Source: Acididesulfobacillus acetoxydans
GTDB taxonomy: Bacteria; Bacillota; Desulfitobacteriia; Desulfitobacteriales; Desulfitobacteriaceae
NCBI RefSeq assembly: GCF_902729405.1
Contig: NZ_LR746496.1
Span: forward strand, 124,001 to 188,000
Length of the DNA stretch: 64,000 nt
Reading direction: 5' to 3'
Shown here piece after piece: positions 37,236 through 45,664 of the stretch. The position numbers and the translations under genes are program-made. Positions within the stretch are counted from its first letter, which is position 1. Every line of letters begins with the position of its first letter. A model generated the notes under the pieces. It saw only the letters and a list, made by a program, of their open reading frames with translations. It was not told the DNA's origin and did not search any database.

Positions 37236-37320
37236 TGGCGAAGGGTGGAGTCTACCCCCGCCGAAGCTGAGTACAGGGAACCACTCCCACTTGTGAACGT
37301 GGGGGTCTCACGGCTGGATG
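37236..37320 (+). other. Structured leader element before cooS (possible RNA or IS200/IS605-like end)
   Basis: Nested complementarity is visible: GGGT/ACCC (37243-37246, 37254-37257), AGC-TGAG with CTCA-CG-GCT (37265-37271 with 37307-37315), and an inner CCCAC/GTGGG hairpin (37286-37290 with 37299-37303). The inner hairpin followed by GGTCTCACGG resembles the right-end hairpins of IS200/IS605 elements, but no tnpA or tnpB gene lies nearby. It could equally be a regulatory RNA in the cooS leader. The pairing was found by eye. Confidence 0.4.
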
Positions 37321-37350
37321 AATGAATGACGCGGGGGTGAACTGTCTGTC

Positions 37351-39264
37351 ATGAGTGAAACTATCCGGGAAAAAACCGAGGGGCGAGTCAGTTATCATGA
37401 CTCGGTCGAGGAAATGTTGGTCAGGATCCGGGCCGACGGGATGTCCAATGTTTTTGACCGCTACGCGGCCATGGAAAAAATCCGCTGCAAGTTCTGCCTG
37501 GAAGGCTTGAGCTGCCAGCAGTGCTCGAACGGACCCTGCCGCCTCAACCTCAAAGGCGCACAGGACAAAGGAGTTTGCGGCATCGGACCGGACGCTATGG
37601 CCATGCGCAAACTCCTTTTGCAAAACATCATGGGCGCGGGTACTTACAGTCATCACGCCTACGAAGCCTTTCGCACCCTCAGGGCCACCGGGGAAGGCAA
37701 GACCCCATTTCAAATTAAAGATGTAAACAAGCTGCGCTGGCTATGCGAAAAGCTTGGCATCGCCTCAGATCAGGACACCAACCGCCTGGCCGTTCAGTTG
37801 GCCGATTTACTTAACACCCAAATGAATATAGGTGCCGACGAGCCGAATCTTATGGTAGAGACTTTTGCGCCCAAAAAAAGAATACCGGTCTGGCGGAACT
37901 TAAACATCTATCCCGCCGGAACGGTACACGAAGAGCAAAACTGCGTCGCCGGCTGTCTGACCAATGTGGACGGCAACCACGTCTCCCTGGCTCTCAAAGC
38001 CTTGCGCCTGGGCCTGGCCACCATTTACAACAGTCAAATCGGCCTGGAAATGGTGCAGGACATCCTTTTCGGCACGCCGGCACCCCATGAAGTTAATGTC
38101 GATTTGGGTATCATGGATCCGGATTATGTCAACATCGTCTTCAACGGTCACCAGCCCTGGGCCGGCGCTCTCACGATCGAGAAAGCCAGAGACCCTCAGG
38201 TGCAGCAGCGTGCCCGAGCCGCCGGAGCCAAGGGCCTGCACGTCGTGGGCTCTATCGAAACCGGCCAGGAACTTCTCCAGCGCTTTGCGGTGGACGACGT
38301 CTTCACCGGCCTCACCGGCAACTGGCTGGCCATCGAGCCCCTCCTGGCCACGGGCACCGTGGACGTCCTGGCCATGGAAGAGAATTGCTCTCCCCCGGCC
38401 ATCGACATGTATGCGGAGAAGTACCAGGTCACGTTAGCAGCCATCAGCACGATCATCGATCTGCCCGGCCTCCGGCACAAAATTCCTTACAACCCGTCCC
38501 AGGTCAACGCCATGTCAGAGCGCCTGATCGATTTGGCCCTGGAGAATTTCAAAAAACGGAGAACCAGCGTTACCCCCCAAGTTCCCCGTCACACGCAAAA
38601 AGCCATAGCCGGCTTTTCCACCGAGGCTGTTCTGGGAGCGCTGGGCGACAAACTTGATCCCCTTGTCGACGTGATCGCCGCCGGTAAAATTAAAGGAGTC
38701 GTCGCCCTGGCTAACTGTTCCACCCTTCGCAACGGGCCCCAGGACTGGAATACCGTCAACCTGACCCGGCGGCTCATACAAAAAGACATCCTGGTTGTGG
38801 CCGGCGGCTGCGGCAACCATGCCCTGGAAGTGGCCGGACTCTGCAGCCTGGACGCAGTTAACCAGGCAGGGCCGGGTCTGAGCGAAGTGTGCCGGGCCCT
38901 GAAGATCCCCCCTGTCCTCAGCTTCGGCACCTGCACCGACACCGGCCGGATCTCCATGCTGGTCACCGCCCTCGCCGACCACCTGGATGTGGACATCCCC
39001 CAACTGCCCATAGCCGTCACCGCTCCCGAATGGATGGAACAAAAAGCCACAATTGACGGAGTCTTCGCGGTCGCCTACGGCGCCTACACCCACCTTTCTC
39101 CTACTCCTTTTGTCACCGGAGCTCCCCAACTGGTGAAACTCCTGACCGAGGACGTCGAGGGGCTGACCGGCGGCAAGATCGCCCTGGGAGACGATCCGGA
39201 AGAAGTGGCAGGGAATATTGAAGCCCACATTCTGGCCAAGAGAAAAGGCTTGGGACTTAAGTGA
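37351..39264 (+). CDS. cooS: CooS-family protein with a non-canonical C-cluster (deviant anaerobic CO dehydrogenase homolog)
   Basis: The 637-residue protein aligns over its full length with Ni,Fe CO dehydrogenases. B-cluster cysteines are present (55, 58, 63, 76). Of the C-cluster ligands I find His267 and Cys346, Cys456, Cys487 and Cys528. At the place of the remaining ligand (Cys295 in Carboxydothermus CooS-II, within VGICCTGNE) this protein reads VGSIETGQE, with Glu303. One D-cluster cysteine is also replaced (Ser54), while an extra Cys49 is present. Known: CooS-V of C. hydrogenoformans lacks a C-cluster cysteine, holds an Fe/S/O hybrid cluster and does not oxidise CO. This gene may be of that kind. 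No cooC, cooF or acetyl-CoA synthase genes are adjacent; a terminator follows. Confidence 0.88.
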   Translation: MSETIREKTEGRVSYHDSVEEMLVRIRADGMSNVFDRYAAMEKIRCKFCLEGLSCQQCSNGPCRLNLKGAQDKGVCGIGPDAMAMRKLLLQNIMGAGTYSHHAYEAFRTLRATGEGKTPFQIKDVNKLRWLCEKLGIASDQDTNRLAVQLADLLNTQMNIGADEPNLMVETFAPKKRIPVWRNLNIYPAGTVHEEQNCVAGCLTNVDGNHVSLALKALRLGLATIYNSQIGLEMVQDILFGTPAPHEVNVDLGIMDPDYVNIVFNGHQPWAGALTIEKARDPQVQQRARAAGAKGLHVVGSIETGQELLQRFAVDDVFTGLTGNWLAIEPLLATGTVDVLAMEENCSPPAIDMYAEKYQVTLAAISTIIDLPGLRHKIPYNPSQVNAMSERLIDLALENFKKRRTSVTPQVPRHTQKAIAGFSTEAVLGALGDKLDPLVDVIAAGKIKGVVALANCSTLRNGPQDWNTVNLTRRLIQKDILVVAGGCGNHALEVAGLCSLDAVNQAGPGLSEVCRALKIPPVLSFGTCTDTGRISMLVTALADHLDVDIPQLPIAVTAPEWMEQKATIDGVFAVAYGAYTHLSPTPFVTGAPQLVKLLTEDVEGLTGGKIALGDDPEEVAGNIEAHILAKRKGLGLK

Positions 39265-39303
39265 AAACCACTGCCGACGCCAACCCACTGCCAACGCCCA
39301 AAG

Positions 39304-39338
39304 GGTCCCGGAGAATTCTCCGGGACCGTGCCTTTTTG
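39304..39338 (+). terminator. Terminator after cooS
   Basis: A perfect 24-base palindrome (39304-39327, minimal AATT loop) is followed after five bases by TTTTT, 40 bases beyond the stop codon. Confidence 0.8.
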
Positions 39339-39491
39339 CCCTTCTTCCCCGCAGCTCCGGTACATTTCCGGCTGCCTGGTGGCAACGCGCGGCTCTGCGC
39401 TACCCGCTCATTTTCTTCCTCTTCCTTCCTCTGCCAAGGCCGTATCCCGGGCATAGGGTCTCTTCTGAAAAACTCGCCCGCTGACACCGCT

Positions 39492-40061
39492 TCAGCCGGA
39501 AATACCCTTCCCCGTTGTTCCGGGGGAAGAAAAGCTCCGCAATGAACGAAACACCAACCAGAACGCGCCGAGGTCGATCAGAACATCTCCCACACTGAAA
39601 AGCCACCTGCCTAAACCCGGCAGCGTCAGGTAAAAACGATCCGCAAGCGCTGTAAGACGCGTGCCGGCCGACATCAGCCCGTGAATTCCCACGCCTCTCG
39701 CCAGGCTGGCGATATCCCCAGGCGGTAAAGCCCAGGGAGCTACCGGCATCAAACCCCCGTTCAAAGCGATAACCAGACCGTTAAGGAAAACTCCCGCCGC
39801 CAAAACGCGCACACCGGGCAAGGACCGGTTAACCCAGGTAAAGGCCAGCAGCAGAACATAAGACAAAACGTGCAGAAGCGGGCCAACCCAGCGGGGCCCA
39901 ATCCCCGACCCTCTTGCCGCCATCCAGGAGAGGACAGCCTGCAAAAAAAGCGCTCCCAGGACCAGCCAGGCACCGCGCAATTGCAAATAACTTAGGTTTT
40001 TTAATTTTCCCCCGGCCAATAAGCCCGCGGCAACCGCTAAGATCAAGGCTCCAATCAGCAT
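39492..40061 (-). CDS. DUF5317-family integral membrane protein
   Basis: The 189-residue protein has about five hydrophobic helices (LIGALILAVAAGLLAGGKL; LVLGALFLQAVLSW; VLSYVLLLAF; and others) and the DUF5317 marks LNGLVIALNGGLMPVAPWAL and FYLTLPGLGRWLFSVGDVLI. The function of this family is unknown. GGGGGTG lies about 5 bases before the ATG. It is downstream of a membrane HD-GYP gene on the same strand (74-base gap) and may be cotranscribed with it. Confidence 0.75.
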   Translation of the reverse strand: MLIGALILAVAAGLLAGGKLKNLSYLQLRGAWLVLGALFLQAVLSWMAARGSGIGPRWVGPLLHVLSYVLLLAFTWVNRSLPGVRVLAAGVFLNGLVIALNGGLMPVAPWALPPGDIASLARGVGIHGLMSAGTRLTALADRFYLTLPGLGRWLFSVGDVLIDLGAFWLVFRSLRSFSSPGTTGKGISG

Positions 40062-40135
40062 AGCACACCCCCGGACACTTCAATTCGGCCGCAGGCTACC
40101 GCCATGTCAACGGAGCCCGCTGCCGAGAACAAAGA

Positions 40136-41425
40136 CTAGGTTTGTTGCATCTCGCCCAGCGCACATTTCTTCACCCGGGCACATTTCTCCTCTTCCCCAA
40201 GTATCTTAATCAGAATCGCAACCAAGCGCGGATCGAGTTGGGTTCCCGCCACATGGCGCAGTTCCGTAATGGCTTCGTCGCGCGATTTTCCCTTGCGATA
40301 ACTGCGATTCGAGGTAATGGCATCAAAAGAATCGGCCACTGCGATGATACGCGATTCCAACGGTATCGCCTCGCCAACTAACCTGTCCGGGTAGCCCGAA
40401 CCGTCATAGTGCTCATGGTGATGGCGAATGACTAATCCCACATCGAACAGGAAGGTGATCTTCTTAACAATACTCTCGCCCACCACGGGATGGCTCTGCA
40501 CCTCCTGCCACTCATCATCGGTGAGCCGTCCGGGTTTATTCAGAACCTGCTCGCTCACCCCGATCTTACCCACATCGTGCAGAACCGCCGCGTATTTGAT
40601 AAACTCCGTCCTCTCCTCCGACAAGCCCAACGCTTCCGCCATGCGCGCCGAAAGGTCCGCCACCCGGCCCGAATGCCCGCTCGTGTAGGCATCCTTCGCT
40701 TCCAGCGCCTGCACCAAGGCCTCCACCGTATCCAGGTAGTTCTGACGCATGTCCATGTAGAGACGGAAGGAATGACGGGAAATTAAAAGTGGAAGCACTA
40801 GTAGAATAAGGCCCAAAACCCCGTAGTTCTGATAGACAAGAGCCACAAGCAAACCCAGCGGTGCCAGGGTCAGAAAGTTTGGTACGGCCCAGCGGATATT
40901 GCTGGACCAAATGGCTTTGGAAGACTTTCCTTGCAGTAAACCCAAAGCAACAGTGACGATTGCTATGTTCACAAGCATGTGAGCTAACGTTGCGATTACG
41001 TAAACTCCAACCGAAAACGGCGTTAGCCGAAAAGCCCTCAATCCACTCAACAGAACAACCAGAAGCCCGGCAGTAGACGACACAACAAACTGAGCGGCAT
41101 TGAAGACACGCTTGTATAGAGGATCACCTTTAACCTCTTTGCCGAACACTAGAAGCCCGGCAACTGCTGCTACGACGCACACTACTCCGTCCGGAAAGGA
41201 GACCGTCGCTGCGAAAAACATTGCATAAGTAACCGTCACAAAGCCGCCCTTGGGCAGGGGGACTGGCAAGGACTCGCTGAGGACTGCCAAGCTTGCAAAG
41301 ACGATTAGGTTCCGCACATTCGGCCAGTTCCAAGGTGTCTTCCATACAGCCAAGGCCAAAATGAGCAGCGCCGTAACAACCATAAATCTGAACAAAGGCA
41401 AAAATGGTTTGGGCATACTTTTCAT
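40136..41425 (-). CDS. Membrane-bound HD-GYP protein, putative cyclic-di-GMP phosphodiesterase
   Basis: The N-terminal 215 residues hold about seven membrane helices of a MASE-type sensor. The C-terminal half is a canonical HD-GYP domain: SGHSGRVADLSARMAEAL, AAVLHDVGKIGVSEQVLNKP with the HD pair, HHEHYDGSGYPDRL with the GYP motif, and ADSFDAITSNRSYRKGKS. It should hydrolyse c-di-GMP in response to a membrane signal. It is a single-domain HD-GYP with full ligands, unlike the tandem-HD protein at 7808. A tiny ORF lies 39 bases upstream. Confidence 0.88.
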   Translation of the reverse strand: MKSMPKPFLPLFRFMVVTALLILALAVWKTPWNWPNVRNLIVFASLAVLSESLPVPLPKGGFVTVTYAMFFAATVSFPDGVVCVVAAVAGLLVFGKEVKGDPLYKRVFNAAQFVVSSTAGLLVVLLSGLRAFRLTPFSVGVYVIATLAHMLVNIAIVTVALGLLQGKSSKAIWSSNIRWAVPNFLTLAPLGLLVALVYQNYGVLGLILLVLPLLISRHSFRLYMDMRQNYLDTVEALVQALEAKDAYTSGHSGRVADLSARMAEALGLSEERTEFIKYAAVLHDVGKIGVSEQVLNKPGRLTDDEWQEVQSHPVVGESIVKKITFLFDVGLVIRHHHEHYDGSGYPDRLVGEAIPLESRIIAVADSFDAITSNRSYRKGKSRDEAITELRHVAGTQLDPRLVAILIKILGEEEKCARVKKCALGEMQQT

Positions 41426-41464
41426 AATCGTACCCCCGAAAATATATGGCCGACCTCTTAAATA

Positions 41465-41542
41465 TTAGATCCTGAATTCAGCCCCGCCAACGAGCACCAG
41501 AGTAAGGATGACAGTAAGAACTTTAAATAACTTGCTGTTCAT
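41465..41542 (-). CDS. Small hydrophobic peptide (25 residues) upstream of the HD-GYP gene
   Basis: The ORF encodes MNSKLFKVLTVILTLVLVGG then AEFRI and a TAA. It is preceded by a consensus AGGAGG with 8-base spacing, one of the strongest sites in the window, and by an AT-rich promoter-like region. The product is one short hydrophobic helix with a basic N-terminus. It could be a leader peptide, a membrane microprotein acting on the HD-GYP sensor, or a precursor of a secreted signal. There is no homolog that I recognise. Confidence 0.45.
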   Translation of the reverse strand: MNSKLFKVLTVILTLVLVGGAEFRI

Positions 41543-41684
41543 GCGGCAAACCTCCTATTTCTTTTTAATAAAATAGTACCAGGTTTAACCGCTTCGCTCG
41601 TTTTTCGCTTCGCTCGCTTTTAATTCTAGAGCCAAAACAGAAATCTACATTAAGACGGGTCGGCCAAAATCAGCAACAACTACA

Positions 41685-42329
41685 CTATGGTTTTCCCAGG
41701 AAAAACACTTTCCGGTTGACCGCATCCAGCGTGGCTTTGACGACCGCCTCGCGGTCGTCGCTCCGGACCAGGGCACAGCCTACCAAGGAATCTTCGCCCC
41801 CCGGCCCGACCACGGTCACCGCCACCTGAGCCACTTTATGTTTGGCCAGGGGAGTGATAGCCACATCTTCCGGAACCAAGATATACGTACCGGAACTCAA
41901 CGGGCTGAGAGCTTTCACCGTGGCCTCCACCAGGAGGCGGAATTTGTTTTGAGCCGAAGAAAAACCTTCGGTACTGCCCTCCAAAAGGCGCTCTCCGACC
42001 TGAAGCTCGACCGTGGCCTGGGCTTGACCACGCACTGTGCGCAACGACACTCCGACCAGTTTCGGCCGTTTCCATCTCTGCGGTTCGGGCTCCTCTTCTT
42101 CCTCCCCGACCTGAGCCACGCTGACTTTCTTGTGGTCGATTTCCAAACCGAACTGAGCCGCCAGGACGGATTCCACATCACGCACGATCTGCTTGGGGCT
42201 GCGTTCCGGCCCTGCCAAGACATGAACTTCTTCAATTGCGCCGCTTTCATTCAGTCTAATCCGTACCGCCGCTACCGACTTAATTTGCCTTAATGCCTGT
42301 TCATATACCGCGACAGAACCTTCCGCCAT
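41685..42329 (-). CDS. Conserved hypothetical protein
   Basis: The 214-residue soluble protein has an N-terminal part (AVYEQALRQIKSVAAVRIRL; GPERSPKQIVRDVESVLAAQ; FGLEIDHKKVSVAQV) resembling an alpha/beta ligand-binding or ACT-like fold, an acidic linker (GEEEEEPEPQ), and a C-terminal domain repeating a similar pattern (GVSLRTVRGQAQATVELQVG; SLVGCALVRSDDREAVVKAT). Both halves look like beta-strand-rich small domains. I do not recognise a function. GGGGG precedes the ATG. No partner gene is close. Confidence 0.6.
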   Translation of the reverse strand: MAEGSVAVYEQALRQIKSVAAVRIRLNESGAIEEVHVLAGPERSPKQIVRDVESVLAAQFGLEIDHKKVSVAQVGEEEEEPEPQRWKRPKLVGVSLRTVRGQAQATVELQVGERLLEGSTEGFSSAQNKFRLLVEATVKALSPLSSGTYILVPEDVAITPLAKHKVAQVAVTVVGPGGEDSLVGCALVRSDDREAVVKATLDAVNRKVFFLGKP

Positions 42330-42723
42330 AATGTACCCCCTGCCACCCAGTTTGCCCTCACATCCGTCAATACCCCCGCCCTGTTGCGGCCTCCGCCTGT
42401 CCTATTCAGCGCGTATAAGTCTCCCGCATTAGAGTTCTAGCAAAAGCAGAGATTGCGACAGCTCTTTATTTCTGATAAGAAAACCTGCGTCAGCCTTGAT
42501 TCAACGGGCTTCAGGACAATTAGAGATACCATTCGACATGAAGGTAAGATCTTCCTCCAAGATTTTACCCCATCCCAAAAATTTATCCATGTTTTCCGAA
42601 AGATCTTCCGCGGGAACACCCACAGTGCAATCCACTCGCTCTTACCCGATCGCGAATACTTTCATCCTCTGTCAGCGCCGCCTGGCGGCTTGGGAATCAG
42701 ATAGGCAAAAGAAACCCGAGCAG

Positions 42724-42747
42724 CAAAAAAACCGGCCTATCGCCGGT
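42724..42747 (-). terminator. Terminator after the aldehyde dehydrogenase gene
   Basis: ACCGGC/GCCGGT (42731-42736 with 42742-42747) around a 5-base loop is followed by a run of seven T's on the minus strand. Confidence 0.75.
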
Positions 42748-42768
42748 ATATCAAGGGCCATTTTCCTG

Positions 42769-42819
42769 TGACCAAGGGGCTTAGCCGCATGCCTCTGGAT
42801 TTAGCCATAGGGAGATTTA
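42769..42819. repeat. Dispersed intergenic repeat, copy 2
   Basis: TGACCAAGGGGCTTAGCCGC followed by ATGCCTCTGGATTTA and CCATAGGGAGATTTA. It matches the copy at 33312-33372 except for an 11-base block absent here. Confidence 0.6.
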
Positions 42820-42854
42820 ATGATCCGGTTCTCCTTTTGAACTTTTTTACGGTC

Positions 42855-42929
42855 ACCCTCACCGCCCATACTCTCACCGTCCATACTCCCACCGCCTATA
42901 CCCTCACCATGCCCGCCCTCACCGTCCGT
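42855..42929. repeat. 15-bp tandem array (5 units) beginning at the aldehyde dehydrogenase stop codon
   Basis: The unit is close to ACTCTCACCGTCCAT. The first unit (minus strand) overlaps the last codons and the TGA of the aldehyde dehydrogenase gene. Confidence 0.8.
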
Positions 42930-44433
42930 AAAGAAACCTTATCAGCCGTTCCAACCAAATCCGCTTCTTTTCCGTATAGGGGTACCACTGCAACTCGCTC
43001 TTGAGCGGGTAATACCCTTCGTTGCGGTGGCGCGTTTGCGTAAAGTCACGTAAGCCCTCGGCGGCATGCGTCCGCCCCAGGCCGCTTTCCTTGTACCCTC
43101 CCCAAGGAGTCGCCGCCAGCCCGTAGGTATAGATTAGATCGTTGATCCAGACCGTTCCCGCTTCCAAGCGGCCGGCCACTGCCCGGGCCTGCCTGCGGTT
43201 TTGTGACCACACGCTGGCCGAGAGGGCATAGCGACTGTCGTTGGCCAAGGCGATCCCTTCTTCCGCCGAATCCACCACGGCGATGGGCAGAAGCGGCCCA
43301 AATGTTTCCTCCCGCCAGACCGCCGCCCCGGGCGGCACGTTGACAAGCACGGTGGGCGGATAAAAATACCCCGGCAAATCCGAGCGCGGTTCACCACCGC
43401 AGAGGACCTTCCCTCCCAAAGCGAGAGCCTCCTCAACCTGTGCTTGGACTTTCCGCCGCTGGGTTTCGTTAATCAAAGGCCCGATGTCCACCGGCTTAGC
43501 CACGACCTCTCCCCCGGGTGCGCGCTCCAGAGGACTCCCCTGACGCAACCGCCCAGCCTTCGCCACCACTTTGGCGATGAATTCCTCCGCCACCGCACGT
43601 TCCACATAGCAGCGTTCCACCGAAGCGCATACCTGCCCGGCATTGGTAAAAGCCCCCCAAACCGCCCCATTGGCCGCTCGCTCCAGGTTGGCGTCTTTCA
43701 GGACGAGCATCGGATCCTTTCCCCCCAATTCCAGGGTGAGAGGGATCAAAGCCTGCGCCGCCGCACCCATAACTTTCTTCCCCGTCGCCACGCTCCCCGT
43801 GAACACGATCTTGTCAGGCCCCGCGGACACCAATGCTTCCCCGCGCGAACCCTCGCCCGTAATCAGTTGCAGGAGATCCGGCTCCAACCCGGCCTCGCCA
43901 AATACCTCCACCAAGCGCCGACCACTCAGCGGCGTTAGCTCGGACGGCTTGAGCAGGACTGCGTTTCCCGCAATCAGAGCGGCCGTCACCTGGGTGAACG
44001 GAATGCCGAAGGGATAGTTCCAAGGCGAAATAATCCCGACAACTCCCAGCGGAATATGCTCGAGGATGCTCCGTTTGTGGACAAACCACCCCAAGCCCAG
44101 GCGTTCCGGCCTCAGAATCCGCTCCGCCTCTTTTTCCAGGAAGCGGATCATGTCCAAGGCGGGAATCAACTCCACCGTCAGGGACTCCGGATAGGGCTTG
44201 CCTGTTTCCCAGCTCACCAAGCGGGCGATCTCCTCTTTTCGCGTAAGCAGCTCGGCGCGCAGCCGGGGCAGGAAGCGCAGGCGTTCCGCCAAAGCCCGCT
44301 TTTCCCAAACCCTCTGGGCCGCCCCGGCCTTAGCCAGCATCCCGGGAATTGCCGGGATCTCCGTCAGCGGCAGCGAACCGACGACCTCACCGGTCGCCGG
44401 GGAATAACTGCGGAGAATCGTTCCATTAGGCAT
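42919..44433 (-). CDS. NAD(P)-dependent aldehyde dehydrogenase
   Basis: The 504-residue protein is a full-length ALDH-superfamily enzyme. Visible are the Asn motif IISPWNYPFGIPFTQV, the cofactor loop FTGSVATGKKVM, the catalytic Glu in LELGGKDPMLVL, the nucleophilic Cys in NAGQVCASVERCYV, and ETFGPLLPI. It resembles the succinate-semialdehyde/coniferyl aldehyde branch, but the substrate cannot be told. C-terminal GGYKESGLGRTHAAEGLRDF is typical. The last codons run into a 15-bp repeat array. It lies downstream of oppF on the same strand after 238 bases, probably as a separate unit. Confidence 0.92.
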   Translation of the reverse strand: MPNGTILRSYSPATGEVVGSLPLTEIPAIPGMLAKAGAAQRVWEKRALAERLRFLPRLRAELLTRKEEIARLVSWETGKPYPESLTVELIPALDMIRFLEKEAERILRPERLGLGWFVHKRSILEHIPLGVVGIISPWNYPFGIPFTQVTAALIAGNAVLLKPSELTPLSGRRLVEVFGEAGLEPDLLQLITGEGSRGEALVSAGPDKIVFTGSVATGKKVMGAAAQALIPLTLELGGKDPMLVLKDANLERAANGAVWGAFTNAGQVCASVERCYVERAVAEEFIAKVVAKAGRLRQGSPLERAPGGEVVAKPVDIGPLINETQRRKVQAQVEEALALGGKVLCGGEPRSDLPGYFYPPTVLVNVPPGAAVWREETFGPLLPIAVVDSAEEGIALANDSRYALSASVWSQNRRQARAVAGRLEAGTVWINDLIYTYGLAATPWGGYKESGLGRTHAAEGLRDFTQTRHRNEGYYPLKSELQWYPYTEKKRIWLERLIRFLYGR

Positions 44434-44671
44434 GATGCAACCCCCCCGTATAGTGTACCCCCACCAACCCGAGGTCCGTTACCCCGAAGTACTGGCTGGT
44501 AATAACCCCGCAGGAATGATCCCATCCCCCGACCCGAGGCCGGTTACCCCGACATCAGCCGTGTGAACTCGGTCCGGAAGCGGGCAGAAAGGCACCCTCT
44601 CCTAGCCGGATCCATGTCCGTGCGCTCGAGGACAGGAACTTCGAAACAATCCATCTAACCCCACCGTCTCC

Positions 44672-45664
44672 TCACCCCAAGGGAAAATGGCAGGCAACCC
44701 GGTGGTCCCCCTCGCTGCTCCGCAACAGCGGTTCTTCTTCCCGGCATAGCGCTTGGGCATACGGGCAACGCGGATGAAACCGGCAGCCGGGCGGCGGATT
44801 GGCCGGTGAAGGCACATCTCCTTGCAAGATAAGCCGCTTGCTCCTCTTGGCCCGGTCCGGCCGCGGAATCGCGGAGAGCAGAGCCAAGGTATAGGGATGC
44901 AAAGGATGGCTGTACAACTCATCCGTTGGACTGATCTCAACCAGTTTTCCCAAATACATAACCCCAACGCGATCCGAGATGTGGCGCACGACATTGAGTC
45001 CGTGGGAAATAAACAAATAGGTTAGCCCCAGTTCTCTTTGCAACCTCATAAACAGGTTGATGATTTGAGATTGCACCGAAACGTCTAAAGCAGAGACCGC
45101 CTCATCGGCCACCACGAATTTGGGATGCAAGGCCATGGCCCTGGCTACGCCAACCCGTTGTCTCTGCCCGCCGGAAAATTCATGGGGATAACTGTTGCGG
45201 CGGGCGGGGTCCAAACCGACCAGGCGCATCAACTCGACCACTTTCTCGTCGATCTCCCGTTTGTTGACTCGCTCATGTACCCGAAAAGGCTCGCCTATAA
45301 TATCCTTGATCGGCAGGCGGGGATTTAAGGAACCGAAAGGGTCTTGGAAAATTATTTGCAACTCTCGCCTCAAATGGCGCATCTCTTTCATCTGCAGCTT
45401 GGTCAGATCCCGGCCATTATAGAGGACCCGCCCCGCGGTGGCCCTTTGTAAATTGAGCACCACCCTGCCCAAAGTCGACTTTCCGCAGCCTGATTCGCCC
45501 ACAAGTCCAAAAGTTTCCCCGGGGAATATCCCGAAAGAGAGATCATCCACGGCCTGTACATAACCGGCCGTCCGATTCAGCACTCCTTTCTTAATCGGAA
45601 AATACTTTTTCACGCCGGACGTTTCAAGCAAATATTGTTCGCTGGCAAGTTCCGGGGCATTCAT
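44672..45664 (-). CDS. oppF: Oligopeptide/dipeptide ABC transporter ATPase (OppF)
   Basis: The 330-residue ATPase has Walker A GESGCGKST, signature FSGGQRQRVGVARAM, Walker B FVVADEAVSALD, and the OppF-type C-terminal zinc/iron-sulfur-like region RFHPRCPYAQALCREEEPLL. It overlaps the oppD stop by 4 bases (ATGA). With OppD it powers the OppBC channel. Confidence 0.93.
   Translation of the reverse strand: MNAPELASEQYLLETSGVKKYFPIKKGVLNRTAGYVQAVDDLSFGIFPGETFGLVGESGCGKSTLGRVVLNLQRATAGRVLYNGRDLTKLQMKEMRHLRRELQIIFQDPFGSLNPRLPIKDIIGEPFRVHERVNKREIDEKVVELMRLVGLDPARRNSYPHEFSGGQRQRVGVARAMALHPKFVVADEAVSALDVSVQSQIINLFMRLQRELGLTYLFISHGLNVVRHISDRVGVMYLGKLVEISPTDELYSHPLHPYTLALLSAIPRPDRAKRSKRLILQGDVPSPANPPPGCRFHPRCPYAQALCREEEPLLRSSEGDHRVACHFPLG

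Larger units (their letters stand above)
42330..42918. other. Gene-poor region with terminator, repeats and a possible broken reading frame
   Basis: On the minus strand around 42430-42680 one frame reads VDCTVGVPAEDLSENMDKFL, KILEEDLTFMSNGISNCPEA and FLIRNKELSQSLLLLEL, interrupted by stops; it might be a decayed gene but I cannot identify it. To its right are the terminator (42724-42747), the dispersed repeat (42769-42819) and a 15-bp array (42855-42929). Confidence 0.35.

Noticed and set aside
42453-42771. Two overlapping + strand open frames of 83 and 91 codons
   Set aside because: There are no ribosome binding sites, no family resemblance, and they run through the terminator region of the aldehyde dehydrogenase gene.
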